NCBI GenBank assembly: GCA_021399435.1
Contig: JAJTUP010000014.1
Location: forward strand, 1,240,001-1,304,000
Direction of reading: 5' to 3'
Source: Diaporthe sp. PMI_573
Lineage: Eukaryota; Ascomycota; Sordariomycetes; Diaporthales; Diaporthaceae
Length of the DNA stretch: 64,000 nt
The position numbers were made by a program, and so were the translations under genes. This document shows, in pieces, positions 34,561-45,672 of this stretch (positions are counted from its first letter, which is position 1; each line of letters opens with the position of its first letter). The notes under the pieces were generated by a model. It was not told where the DNA came from, made no database searches, and was given only the letters and a program-made list of their open reading frames with translations.

Positions 34561-35366
34561 TTAGGTGCTAACCAGCTGTCGTATCGCCATAGTTATTCTT
34601 GAAATATCATCCCACTTTTTCGGAACATGATGACCTCCCTCAAAGTTGAATACCTGGGCCGTCTCTGGCCCATAATGCAATTTGAGAGTCTCCCTTGCTT
34701 GCCCAAGATTGCAGTCCCGGGTGCCATGGATGTGAATTGTTGGCACCGTAATGCGCGCATCCTTTGAGGAGGGTGACTTCTCCCTCAGATATCCTGTGAC
34801 CACGTCGCTGGAGGCACAGCAAATAAGGATCCCAAATTGCAACTTGGGCAGCCACGGCACAAGACCAACGTGCTGTTCCCAGAGCAACATGGTAGATGCG
34901 AGGCCGCCCTGTGAGAAGCCCAGGACGCCTACGATTGGGCAGTCGGGATTCTCGGACTCCCAGTCCTCCACGGACATCATGATGGCCTCGTTGAAGACCT
35001 GAAGTTCAGCATCTAGGTCCTCGGCGTAGCGCCTGAACCAGCAGTAGTAAGGGTCCATGCCGGCGAAGAAGGGAAGAACATCTGGCCCTGCGACGGCAAG
35101 ATGTGGTGCTTCGGCGTAGACAAACTCGAAATCGTCCTTCATGGCAGCCCTAAAGGTAGCGAGCTGAAAACGGAAAATTGAAGGCGAAGCACCTCTGACA
35201 CGTGTTAGCCACATGCTACGGAACCTAAAGTGATGTGTTCTGCAATATTCCAAAGCACCCCAGGCTGCGAACCGCAGGAGAGAAAGGCTTGTACTTACCC
35301 GCCATGAATACAGAGGATCGCCCGCGGAGGCCGCTTCGGTGATGGTGGTGGTGTGACGGATCCCAT
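34561..35366 (-). CDS. FSH1-family serine hydrolase (LovG-like)
   Basis: Two exons (35366-35299 and 35194-34561) give about 233 residues with an alpha/beta-hydrolase fold. The joint restores AILCIHGGGGASPSIFRFQ, the standard FSH1/DUF341 start. The nucleophile elbow is GFSQGGLAS, the Asp is in HIHGTRD and the His in EGGHHVP, so the catalytic triad is complete. AEAPHLAVAGPDVLPFF matches the family's substrate-cap region. In lovastatin biosynthesis the FSH1-type LovG hydrolyses the finished chain from the PKS. The position between the PKS and the trans-ER supports the same releasing role here (inference). It starts divergently from the trans-ER and shares its promoter. Confidence 0.9.
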
Positions 35367-36061
35367 GTTGAATTGGATTGGAACTTGAAGCTGTTGGTGA
35401 CTTGATCTCACGATCTGCTAGAACAGAGGATAGTGAAGCAAGCGGCCTTTGTCGATATGGATAAATCGCACGACGGAGGCCCCGTTTCTTCTGGACCTCA
35501 CAACTTAGCTGCGCACAATAATGGGTGATCGTATCTGCCCGATATTCCTTTATTCAGCCCTTTAATCTCGTTTCCATTCACGATGCCGCGTGCAGCTATC
35601 TGCGATTAATTACGAAACCTGGCGAGTCATAATATCTCTTTGCAAGAGAAGCATGTGGAACATTGCAGTTCAGATGATTGTGCCCCTTTTCGCTCCCTGG
35701 TATTATTTCAGATCTCAGACAGTGGGTGGTGGGGACAAGTGGGCTTCGTTTTCGCAATAGATCTAACTGCGTTCAATGGACAGTGTTCTTTTCTTGTATC
35801 ATGGTCGAGTCATACTAGATGCCTCAGTCGGTATCGTGTCGTGTACGCGGGACACCGCATCGACGAAAAGCGCAATGATCAACATGCGGGTCTCTAGGCT
35901 GACAATGGTCAACAACAACGAGCAAGAAGCAACCATGTTCGGCTTAAACCGCGGGTCTTGGTACGGCATTGGGCCGAACACAAAACGTGCTGAAGTGCGA
36001 TATCCCGATCGTGTAGATACTCGAGCCCACGTTCAACGAAATAGTCTTTGCAAGAATCACT
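35367..36061. promoter_or_regulatory. Divergent promoter of hydrolase and trans-enoyl reductase
   Basis: 695 bases between two divergent starts. It contains a CGG-N6-CCG palindrome (cggcttaaaccg, 35,940-35,951) and CGG-N7-CCG (35,964-35,976), both of the kind bound by Zn2Cys6 regulators. The match is by eye and the binding protein is unknown. No gene supported. Confidence 0.45.
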
Positions 36062-37215
36062 ATGGGCAGCATTTCAACCGATATCACTGGGCCCCCAGCC
36101 ACACACAAGGCCGTGGTCATCAATGAGAAATACGAACCCGTAATATGGGATGCGGCGCCTTGTCCAGCCCTGCCGGCTGACCAGGTGCTGGTGCGCACAG
36201 AGGCCGTCGGACTGAACCCCAGCAACACCAAGATGACAGGGTCCTTCGTCACTCCCATGGCCACCATGGGCTCCGACTGGGCCGGAACAGTTGTCGCAGT
36301 TGGGTCTGAGGTCAAGCACGTTGTTGTGGGTGACCGCGTATGCGGCGCTCAAAACGAGATGTGTGGCCTCACACCGGCCTGGGGCGCTTTTGGCGAATAT
36401 AATGTCACCAGAGGGCGCGCATGGATGAAAATACCAGCTTCACTGAACATCGAGGCGGCGGCATCACTGCCCGTGGGTATAAGCACAGCTGGTTTGGCCA
36501 TCAGACTGTTGGGCCTGCCACTGCCTGACAAGCCTGTCGAGAAGGCCGCTTTTGTCCTTGTCTATGGCGGCAGCACGGCAACTGCCACCATCGCCATGCA
36601 GCTGCTGAGGCTGGCTGGCCTCATTCCTATTGCCACGTGCTCCCCAAAGAACTTTGAGCTGGCAAAGGGTAACGGCGCCGAGGAGGTCTTTGATTACCAT
36701 GACAAAGATGTCGCACAGAAAATTGCAAGTCTTCTTACCTTTTCAACCAGCCAATTCCTGAGTCTGGAATGCTAATTACCAATGTTACATATCAGAAATC
36801 ATATACGAAAGGCAACCTCAAGTATGCCCTTGATTGCATTACGAATGTAGAGTCGACTACAGTGTGCTATGCAGCCATTGGCCGCGCTGGCGGCAAATAC
36901 GTCTCTCTTGAGCCCTTCTCAGAGCACGCGGCGACACGAAAGGTGGTGAAGGGCGAATGGGCCCATGGGCCCCTGATCTTTGGCGAGGGCTCGACGTGGC
37001 CCGAACCCTGGGCTCGGCCGGTTTCCGAGGAGCTCGGCAAGTTCGGCGAAGAGTTGTGGCAGATCGTCCAGAAGCTGGTCGAAGAGGGAAAGCTACGGCA
37101 TCATCCGCTTCGTGTGTTGGACGGCGGTTTTGACTCCGTGCTAGAGGGCTTGGAGTTGCTTAGGAGCAAAAAGGTCTCGGGTGAGAAGATCGTGGTTCGG
37201 GTCGGAAACCCTTGA
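36062..37215 (+). CDS. Trans-acting enoyl reductase (LovC-like, zinc-free MDR)
   Basis: Two exons (36062-36724 and 36796-37215) give about 360 residues, matching the usual LovC size. It is a medium-chain dehydrogenase/reductase: an N-terminal GroES-like half ([30 protein letters not shown]) and a Rossmann half ([18 protein letters not shown], then YALDCITN). Zinc-ligand cysteines of alcohol dehydrogenases are absent, as expected. Such proteins reduce the enoyl intermediate for a PKS that lacks a working ER, which fits the neighbouring synthase. The intron begins GC rather than GT (gcaagt at 36,725) and ends atatcag; only this boundary keeps the frame and the family sequence AQKIKSYTKG. It forms a divergent pair with the hydrolase gene. 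Confidence 0.93.
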
Positions 37216-37757
37216 AATCTGGGCACTGAGCGATGAGCGCGAGATAATTATACTGTCCTGCACAATACCTCACTTGCACAATGTGTCAACATAGTGGACC
37301 TAAATACATGTGCAAGCGTCCACCGCTTCCAATTTAGTTCCATCATTGGTGTGTATTGAGCTTTGAACCCCATGTAAATATTCCAAAGCACTGAAATTGT
37401 CCTTGGTGTAGCTTTCTCCCCCCCCCCTCTTTAGCTTGAAACAATAGCTTCAAAAAGAAGAGCGAATGAGTTTGTGTCGACAATTTTGATTTTTGATGTG
37501 AGATGGACGAAATCATGTAGAACAAGCTTATGCATTCCCTCTTAATTCAATATATGGAAGTGTGGTCGTCATGATTCATTTATGGCTGACTAGCCCCGGA
37601 TCATGATAAAAGCTCCAGAATAAAACGCGAGTTGTCCCGTGAGTGATCAATAGCACACTACGCAAATAATCTTCAACTCGACTGCATATTACTGTCCGCC
37701 AGCCACATAAATCATTCTTAATTTCAGCCCGAAATTCGCTGTGCAAGACTTGTCAAG
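37216..37757. other. Intergenic region between trans-ER and dioxygenase
   Basis: AT-rich, 540 bases, with a run of C/T near 37,420-37,435. Should include the 3' UTR of the reductase and the promoter of the dioxygenase. No gene seen. Confidence 0.4.
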
Positions 37758-39194
37758 ATGTCGTCGTCGCTCCCACTACCAAACAAAACCCTGAACTTTG
37801 ATCTGGAGTTCCGCGACAAGCCATACGATGCGTCAAGACAGGACATTTCTGAGAAATTCAGAAAGGACTCATCTCGTGTTCGTGCGTACATCAATGAGCA
37901 CTTGTCAGTACGCCAGACCAATCCTGCTCACCTGCAGAAGTGACAATTCTCTAAACCACAAGCAGAATTTCGCTGGCCTCGGAACCCTTGTTCAGCTAAA
38001 CCTCGATGGAGGGCAGAGCCATGCCGGCTCATCTATCTTCATTGATGCCCGCTCATCCCAAGTCAAAGTGCTTGACTCAGCGCGCGGCGACGTTGAGCCC
38101 GCAATTGTGGCCAACATCGGGCCTGAATATGTCCTAGACGTTATCGAGGGTCGCATGCATGCCCAGCACGCGTTTGGAAAGCGTGCACGCCCACCATGCC
38201 CCGGTGCCTTCGCCTCGTGCTTCTCCCCGATGGGTCCTTCAAAGCCCGTTCTCGGCGTGGACAACGGACTAGATACCAGCATCCTACCAAAGCCAACCGA
38301 GGACATTGACCAGATTAAGAAAGACCTTAGAAAGTGGGGTTATGCGTTCGTTGGCAACGCTCTGTCCCCTGCACAGGTTGACATCCTCCGAACAGCCGTC
38401 GAGGAACAGGCGGCGGGCGAGCTCAAAGCCGGCATCGCGCACATCGATGCATCCCACAAGCACGCGGGCGACCAGCCCAATCAGCGTGTGTGGAACCTGC
38501 CCAACAAGGGAGACGAGTTTCTCGACCTGCTCAACCACCCAATTGTCGACGCCATTATGCCCTGGTTCCTAGGCGATAGCTTTACCGTCCACACCATGTC
38601 GGCCAACATCGCTCGGCCTGGCAAGTCCGGCATTTATATGCACAGAGATCAAATGGGCTTGGCCCCGGAAACGGTCGACCACGCCTATTTACTCAATGCT
38701 TTGTGGTATCTGGTCGACGTAACGGACGAGAGGGGTGCAACGCGCGTGTATCCTGGCTCTCATGACAAAAATGTGGCTCCTACGTCTCTAAATCATATCG
38801 TACGTACTGTGTTAACCCTCAAATCCAGTGTCTTGTTCTTTTTGACAATTGCTAATATGGGTCAAAACAGGGAGGTTCCGTGCCAGCCGCTGCCCCTGCT
38901 GGCACCCTACTCCTCCTTGACAGCCGGACTTGGCATTCAACAGGGGTCAACACAACCGACTTGACCCGGCCGGTCATCCTGCAAGCCTTTTGCCGCTTCT
39001 TCGTGAAACAGATGGAAAATTACCAGGTGCTGTTGAGCGAGGAGACCAAGGGCAAGCTGTCGGATCGACAGCGGGCACTGTTGGGGTTCCCTGTTCAGAA
39101 CGGGGCTCAAGCTTACACTGCTTACAGTAGGCCGGGTGAGGGTGCAGGTAGGCAGAGGGCACCCGTCACTAATGAGGTACTAAAGACTGTTTGA
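37758..39194 (+). CDS. Phytanoyl-CoA dioxygenase-like Fe(II)/2OG oxygenase with SCP2-like N-terminus
   Basis: Three exons (37758-37907, about 37966-38799, 38871-39194) give about 435 residues. The C-terminal part (from about residue 175) is a PhyH-type dioxygenase: KWGYAFVGNALSPAQVD, the iron ligands in YMHRDQMG (HxD) and TWHSTGVN (distal His), and a likely 2-oxoglutarate Arg in ILQAFCRFF. Residues about 20-140 (INEHL...GLGTLVQLNLDGG, FIDARSSQVKV, EYVLDVIEGRMHAQHAFGK) resemble an SCP2 sterol-carrier domain, which would present a hydrophobic substrate. Members hydroxylate, desaturate or make endoperoxides in secondary metabolism. The first intron acceptor is ambiguous by one codon. The 3' end is 51 bases from the convergent kinase-like gene. 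Confidence 0.85.
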
Positions 39195-39245
39195 AGAAGG
39201 AGAAATATCTGTACTGAAACTAGACTAGATGGTACTAAACAAGTC

Positions 39246-40343
39246 CTACTTTGTGAGTTCTAATAGGGGACCCAAACAGCTCTGCGTCAACCAATTCAAG
39301 TCCTCATTTGCCCCTGCGAGAATGAACTCGACTGATTTGCCTTTCCAATGGTTTATGTCCTCTTCCCCGGCACAATCCCAAACCTGAGGGCCAACGGACA
39401 TCAGAAAGAGCGTGAGAACACCAACGGCAGCAGCTACTTTGCGCACAAACGTCTCGTCAACAAGATTGAGACCCGCAATGGAGCTCGCATAGGCCGACAA
39501 GAACGAAGACAGCAAGCCCCTCTCACCGAACTTGGCCTCCATGATCATAGCTTCAGCTACCCACATTCGGATGTCACTCGACGGTTCGCCGTAGTGAGAC
39601 ACCTCCCAGTCCACAATGGTGAGTCGGTCTCCATGTAAGAGCGTATTCATGGGCCGGAAGTCCCATGGGGTTAGAGTCCGCACACGGTCTGGTGTGCGCA
39701 GAATGGCCAGGACACGCTGGATCTGGTCCTCATCCGTGCCAAACACACCTCGGACCACGGATTCCTCCACCCCGCCAGGGACGTAAAACTGTCGCAGCTC
39801 GGAATTCTCCTCGGGCCACCCGTCAGGCCCTACTTCGACACCTGCGAGGTGCAGGGATGCCAACCAGCGACCAAGGCGTGCGCCCACAGCCTTGGCGTTC
39901 AAGGTGTCGGTGTTGTCGGACTTGTAGGCGGTGCGGAGATCCCTATCGCCGGCCCAAGTCATGATGAATCCATTTTTCGTGGCCCGAAGAACTCGTGGCA
40001 CCGAGACAGAGGCTTCCTTGAGACAGGCCCGCTTTACAGCGTTGGATTTGGAGAGGGCTTTGACCTCAGACTGCAAGCGGTCAGCGCCAAGTGGGCGGTC
40101 GTCAAACTTTGGGGTGCTGTCGGCGACCTTGAGGACTGCGGGCTGGCCGTCAGACCCGTCCAGTCCATCAATGCGCCACAGGTAGCATGAGGTCCCACTC
40201 TGTAGGGGTTCGACTTTGTCGTAGACGATGCCGTTCTCCGCGAGGTATTGTTTGACGCCCCCTGTCCAGGTGCGCGGCTGAGTCGGGATGTGGAACTGGG
40301 GCTGCTCCACTTGATGCTCCTCTGGTGATGGGTCGGAAGACAT
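39246..40343 (-). CDS. Aminoglycoside phosphotransferase/choline kinase-like protein
   Basis: One exon, about 365 residues from the ATG at 40343 (cacCATGtc in gene sense, good context); an upstream in-frame ATG at 40418 would add 25. The APH-fold features are an N-lobe with LQSGTSCYLWRIDG and AVLKVADSTPK (a candidate ATP-binding Lys), and a C-lobe with the catalytic loop and metal site IVDWEVSHYGEPSSDI. The Brenner loop, usually HGDxxPxN, reads PWDFRPMN: catalytic Asp and Asn stay, the His is lost. It may phosphorylate a small hydroxylated molecule, as a biosynthetic or self-protection step, or be inactive; the sequence does not decide. It is divergent from the adenylating enzyme and so inside the cluster. 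Confidence 0.85.
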   Translation of the reverse strand: MSSDPSPEEHQVEQPQFHIPTQPRTWTGGVKQYLAENGIVYDKVEPLQSGTSCYLWRIDGLDGSDGQPAVLKVADSTPKFDDRPLGADRLQSEVKALSKSNAVKRACLKEASVSVPRVLRATKNGFIMTWAGDRDLRTAYKSDNTDTLNAKAVGARLGRWLASLHLAGVEVGPDGWPEENSELRQFYVPGGVEESVVRGVFGTDEDQIQRVLAILRTPDRVRTLTPWDFRPMNTLLHGDRLTIVDWEVSHYGEPSSDIRMWVAEAMIMEAKFGERGLLSSFLSAYASSIAGLNLVDETFVRKVAAAVGVLTLFLMSVGPQVWDCAGEEDINHWKGKSVEFILAGANEDLNWLTQSCLGPLLELTK

Positions 40344-41060
40344 GGTGTTCAATCTTTGCGCTGAGGAATGATGGCTGAAGTAGGATTCTTCCCTCAAGAT
40401 GGCGGCAATCTTATTCATGTGTCTGCCATGACCGCTCACCGTAATTTACAAGTATTGTGTTCAACGACACGACCACCCCGAGCGGTCTTTTACTGGAGCC
40501 CGCGCATCCGGGGGCGGGGACAGTTGACTCGCGAGTTCATCAGGTTGTCGGTGAAGGCGAAGGTGACTCAAAATTAGCACAGTAGTGAATAAGTGTATGG
40601 TGTTGAGTTAACACCGACTTGAGAACCGGAGCAATTCAGGGTCCCTCTGTCTGTATCAGAGCCCTATGAGTCGCGGTGGATCGGTTTGTGCCGATCGAGA
40701 ATAAAGTTTAGGTGGATCGTGAATGATCCACATCAATGATTTAAACTTTATTTGGACCCATAGCAGTAAGATCGTCATCGAGTGAGTAATGAATAGAAAT
40801 CTCACACTAATGAGAGCTATGCACATGGTGAAGTATGCCTTCATAAATGAATATACGGGATACAACTCTAGAATGCCTCAACAAGTAATATTGGATTAAC
40901 GGCGGAATTACAAACAACCGTGCCACTGTGCTAGAAAAAGCTGGCAGCAGTTGAGATTGGGACTCAGACTCATGTAGCCCAGAAGCATCTTTGCAGGTTC
41001 ACAGTTTCTACCTCCCTGCTGCAATATACCACCAGTCAGTGAGAGCGGATAGCAGAAACA
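40344..41060. promoter_or_regulatory. Divergent promoter of kinase-like gene and adenylating enzyme
   Basis: About 640-720 bases between divergent starts, AT-rich in the middle (40,690-40,900). No clear regulator site was seen and no gene. Confidence 0.4.
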
Positions 41061-42854
41061 ATGGGGTTAACCGCAGGAGTTCAGGACGCTCCAGGGCAGG
41101 AATTGTATATACGGAAGATTGATCAGAGGGCAGAATGGACTCCCCACCAGACCTTTGCACGCATCCCACATGCCAACTGGGAAACAAATGGGTACCGTAC
41201 GCTCACCTGGCGACAGTATGCTGATGGCATCAACAAGATCGCCCACTGGCTCGATGCCACCCTTGGCAAGTCTGTCGACAACGATGTGATCGCCTACCTC
41301 GGCCCCAACGACATCCGCTATGCCTTCATTATGGCAGCATTGAACAAGTCCAATCGCAGCGTACGTGGAACTTATCAAGCACAAACAGATATATGACCTG
41401 GATCTAATACGAAACTACAGTTTCTCGTGCCGGATGGACGTCTCGCCAAAGATGGTCTAGGCAAGTTGCTCGAGTCGACAGGCTGCAAGGCGTGGTTGTA
41501 TTCCGAGGACCAGGGCAAGGCTCAGGCTGATCTCGAGCTTGAGAAGACGGGTGTGAAACTGCTGCAGTTTCCGTCTCTCGAATGGTGTCTTGATGTTGAG
41601 GGGATACCGCATTATCCCTACACAAAGACGTACGAGGAGGCCAAGTACGACGACATCTGCATCATTCACACCTCAGGCACGACAGGGCCGCCGAAACCAA
41701 TCTTTATGAATCACGGTTTTTGGAGCGTGGGGGGTGCCTTGCCCCTCCTGGCTCGCCGTCATTGGCCCCGTCAGGTGTCCACGAACATTTTCTCAGGCCG
41801 ATCTGTCATTATGGCGTGCCAATTTCGATGGAACTCGGGCCTCATTCTTACCAACACATACGGCGTCTTCTGCGGTACGGTGAACGTGCTGCCCCCGGCC
41901 GACGTGTTTGGCATGCCTCCGGAAGTGTTCGAGAAGGTGCTGCATTTCAACCAGGTCGACGGCCTCATCGCAACGCCATTCAATGTCGTTGAACTCTTCA
42001 ACGAGCCCCGCACCCGTGAGTCTCTCAAGGCGCTCGAATTTGTCACCTATTTGGGCGCCGCTCTTGATAGGGCTGTTGGGGATGCGTTGTGTGAGCACAC
42101 CCGTCTGGGCTCCGTCATTGGTGCAACCGACTCGGGAGGCCGCTTCTCGCTTGAACCGCGCGATAGGAAGCTCTGGTACACGTATGAATTCATACCCGAA
42201 GCCCACGTCCGCCCGGTGCTTGTCGAAGATTCTGGGCTGGAGGGTGAGTCTGATATCTACCAGATGATCATCGACAGACCACCAGGAGGAGGGCCTTCCA
42301 TTACTCAATGTGCGTTTTGGAATTCACGAATGTTTGGGCCTGATGTCGAGTATGTCGACACCAAGGAGCTTTGGAAGCCTGTCAAGGACATCGATGGCAG
42401 CACCAGGTGGGAATTCGTTGCCCGTACCGACGACTGGGTCAAGCTCATCTGGCTGGCCAAGTTCAATGCACACGAAATCGAGGATCGGGTAATCAAGCAT
42501 CCAGGCATCAAGCACGTCATCGTGGGGGGAACAGGAAGGGCTGCCCCTTACATGATTATTGAGGCCAGGGACGCCTTTCTTGAGACAGATAAGACCTCGG
42601 ACGATCTCCTGGATGAAATATACCAGAAGATGATTGTGGACGTGAACAAGGCAGATGCCAAGGCGATCAGCATACCTAGAGAGACTGTTCTGCTGGCCAA
42701 GAAGGAGAAGCCCTTCAAGGTGAGCTTGAAGCAGGTGGTACTCAGACGTGAAGTGGAGAAAGACTACCAGGAAGAGATCGACGGGGCTTACAAGAGGCTA
42801 GAGAGTGCCGAAGGCGGTGCGGCCAAGACCAGGTACTTGGAGAATATGAAATAG
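41061..42854 (+). CDS. Stand-alone adenylate-forming (AMP-binding) enzyme
   Basis: Two exons (41061-41360, 41421-42854) give 577 residues. The core carries the phosphate loop HTSGTTGPPKPI, the structural motif TYLGAALDRAVGDAL, and the hinge Asp region FVARTDDWVKLIWLAKFNAHEIED. The C-terminal catalytic Lys is likely in FKVSLKQVVLRREV. Sequence style (GKLLESTGCKAWLYSED, KHVIVGGTGRAAPYMIIEA) is that of the adenylation domain of fungal NRPS-like carboxylate reductases, but the protein stops before any carrier or reductase domain. It would activate a carboxylic acid as acyl-AMP, possibly for CoA, an amine or a carrier on another protein. The released polyketide acid is a natural candidate (inference). 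Its 3' end is 45 bases from the convergent MFS gene. Confidence 0.9.
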
Positions 42855-42899
42855 TTGACTTATTCACAAGAAGTGATATTCCCATATCCAATTAGATAT

Positions 42900-44802
42900 C
42901 TATTCTAGCTCATCTCCTGGCAATGTGATCTCATGTCCATTCCCTTCCTTCACCAGCGGCGTCAATGCAATCTCCACGAGAGATAAAGCAGCACAGAGCC
43001 AGAAAACCAACCCGCTCATGTTGTGGGTGGACCCATAGGCATACAAGTTCCCGCCCATCGCTGAGCCGACAGCGCGGACAGCCATGCTCCCAAAGAAATT
43101 GATGCTGTGGGTCCGACCCAACGCGGAAGGATGCGGCGACGCAGAGTTGACCAGCAACAGCAGCGTGGGTGCCGCAAAGGTCACAACCACCGCTGTTGAC
43201 GCCTGAATCAAGACAATGAGAAGCCACACCCACGGACCATCCTTGCCCCCAGGAGGTGGCGTCGTGGATGGCACAGTTCCAACCATCGGATGCAGGAGCC
43301 AGATAAATGGAAATCCCCACACGGCCCATCGCCAGAGTGAAAGTGCCCGCACCCGCTGGGCGACTCGGGGATAGATCAGCACCTGCAGAGGGACACCGAC
43401 GACGCCTATAATGTGGGTCAGCTGGATCGCACACACTGGTTAATGGACTGGGAATTGATCAACGAACCAAACACAATAACCCATCCCGACACGGAACGGG
43501 GACCAAACCCACACCCGCCTCCGAAGACGAAAGGGAGTACCCAAGAGCGCCGTTCTTCTTCCGTAGCAACGGGGTCGCTCAGGAAGTTTGGCATGGCCAT
43601 GGAAGCTACGCTGATATGCGTGTCCTGAATGACCGAGACAAGTAGCACAAGAAGTAGATTGGCCGTGAACATGCGCTTTGTTGGCAAGAAAGGTGCGCTG
43701 TCTTTTTGGGTATTTTCAGCTGGAGACCTCTGCTCATCAGCACAGTCACCTTCATCAGAGTCAGCGCCATCCTTGGGAATAAATGACACCATCTCCTGTT
43801 CCTTGTCATCTTGAGCTTTGTCCGGTTCCGGAACAGCTTCCAGGCGCTCATATTTTCCTAGATTTGATTCGGATCGCCTTGCACGTATGCGATGGAACCC
43901 GCTCAAAAGCTTCTGAGATAGAGCGATGCCGGGGTCGTATCTTGTCCGCAGAGGTTTCAGAGTCTGACCGAGTTAGCCTTCTTCCCATCTCGATATGACT
44001 CTCAGCTAACTCAGGCGGCATCGACTGACCTCTTCAAGAAATAAGAAGGCCACTAAAAGGACTATGGCTATGAATCCGGCATTTATCAGGGCTGGCAGGG
44101 CATATGGATACGATCTGAGGAAAACATGGCTGTTCTCGTTTCCCTCAGCTCGCAGACCCATTTCCGCCAGGAGGCCTGCCATCAAAGGAGCAACAACCGA
44201 TGCCATCAATGTGCACAGAGGTAGCAACACAAAAGCAGTCGCTTGGAAGCTATGCCACGGCAAGTCAGAACAGTCTACTAGCAATACACATCAAGAAGCA
44301 TACCGTTTTTCTACTACAACCTCAGACACCATTGTCCTTACCATGGCAACATTGCCATTTGTCAGACCCTCAAATATGCGCAGGATGACAGCTTGCCCGA
44401 AATTCTGAATAAATCCGAAGGCAGCACATGTTATGACTGTTTCTCGGTCTCAGAGATCTGACAATGCAGGTGCGCAATGGGGCAGGTAAACTCACATGAA
44501 CCAAGCAAGCTCACCATTGTGACGAGCTTCCTACCACCACGTGGCGAATCTGCCAACCGGCCCAAGAACCACGACGATGCGCATTGCGAGATCATAAAGA
44601 CTGTCTGCAGCCATGCCGCCTGCTTGACAATCTCGGGGCTTGACAACGACTCGTCCAGCGACCGAAGCTGGTAGTAAATGTACGATACGATTGATAGGCG
44701 GACGACAGGTTCGCTGAAACGCACGAGGCAGAGGACAAATAGCTGATCTTTCCGGGGGAGGGCTGACCACGTCACGCGATCACTGCCCTGTTTGGTAGAC
44801 AT
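42900..44802 (-). CDS. MFS transporter (ZIFL/YCR023c-like)
   Basis: Five exons fit in frame: 44802-44496, 44436-44304, 44249-44030, 43963-43493 and 43421-42900, about 550 residues. N-terminal membrane segments include LVRFSEPVVRLSIVSYIYYQL, the cytoplasmic loop FLGRLADSPRGGRK and GLTNGNVAMVRTMVSEVVVEK, which match the major facilitator group related to yeast YCR023c and plant ZIF-like proteins. A long acidic loop (about residues 235-330) separates the two halves, as in this group. The last half contains ALGRTHSINFFGSMAVRAVGS. The fourth intron has a weak donor (gtgtcg), so that joint is uncertain. It probably exports the cluster product, being divergent from the UstYa gene. Confidence 0.85.
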
Positions 44803-45672
44803 GGTGTGTATAGGCGCCTTTCTGAGATGTATAGGGTGGTTGGGTACCACAACGTAGAGAGTTGGAATCGCTATGGAAAACGGGTGGTTTGCGTGGATCT
44901 CATGGCGATAATGGAGTAACACGGTGGGATTCTCGAAAATGTGATTGGGTCAGATGAGAAAGACCACCCAACATCTCGAGGCCATGAACAAGAAAGACGT
45001 ACCCACAGAGTAGCAAAGAGGTCCGAAGTCTGAGGCTATGTCAGGCACCTGCAAGTGCATATTCCCGGCGTGCCGGCCGTGAATCCAGCAACCCCGGCTC
45101 ACCGGATACATTCTAGGTATCCGCACTTGGATGGTGTCAAAGTCTGGGACAGCGCACTGTATACATGCGTGCCAAGACATGTAGAGAATGTGGCTCTCCA
45201 ATTTTCCTGACTTATTCTCCTTTACCCAGCCATGACAACAACCACTTTCTGAAGATGTGGATTCTTTACCCACTCGAGTGATGATTTAACTTTCACCGCA
45301 GTGTCTTCTCAGTGTCGGTATAGCTATTATCGGCGGCCCGCATTTACCGACATCTAACCTCGTAACAGTCAATTCCTGTGACAGTGGTACAGACAATCCG
45401 AGTCAGTTCCCAGTTGCTTGAATAAGGGACAGTCTTAAGCGAACATCACGGGTTCTCGGCCACTATGTCCCTCATCCATCGGGAACACAATGATAATATT
45501 CTCGCCGCAAATTCAAGAGGCACACTCACGATCGGTCGCCGAATAAGCGGCGGTGTAGACTCGTACGACACAAGCGGATCAATCCGCCTATTTCTCGATC
45601 TAGCTCTACTGAGACGTACCTGGTGCAAGGACGTTTACTTTCACCTTCTAAGGTTGTCTTGATCAATCCTGA
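44803..45672. promoter_or_regulatory. Divergent promoter of MFS transporter and UstYa-like gene
   Basis: 870 bases. It contains TCG-N5-CGA (tcggtcgccga, 45,532-45,542), which also reads CGG-N3-CCG; the first is the form of the AflR site. A 65-codon open frame with ATG at 45,465 ends ten bases before the UstYa start and could be an upstream ORF in its leader. Confidence 0.45.
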
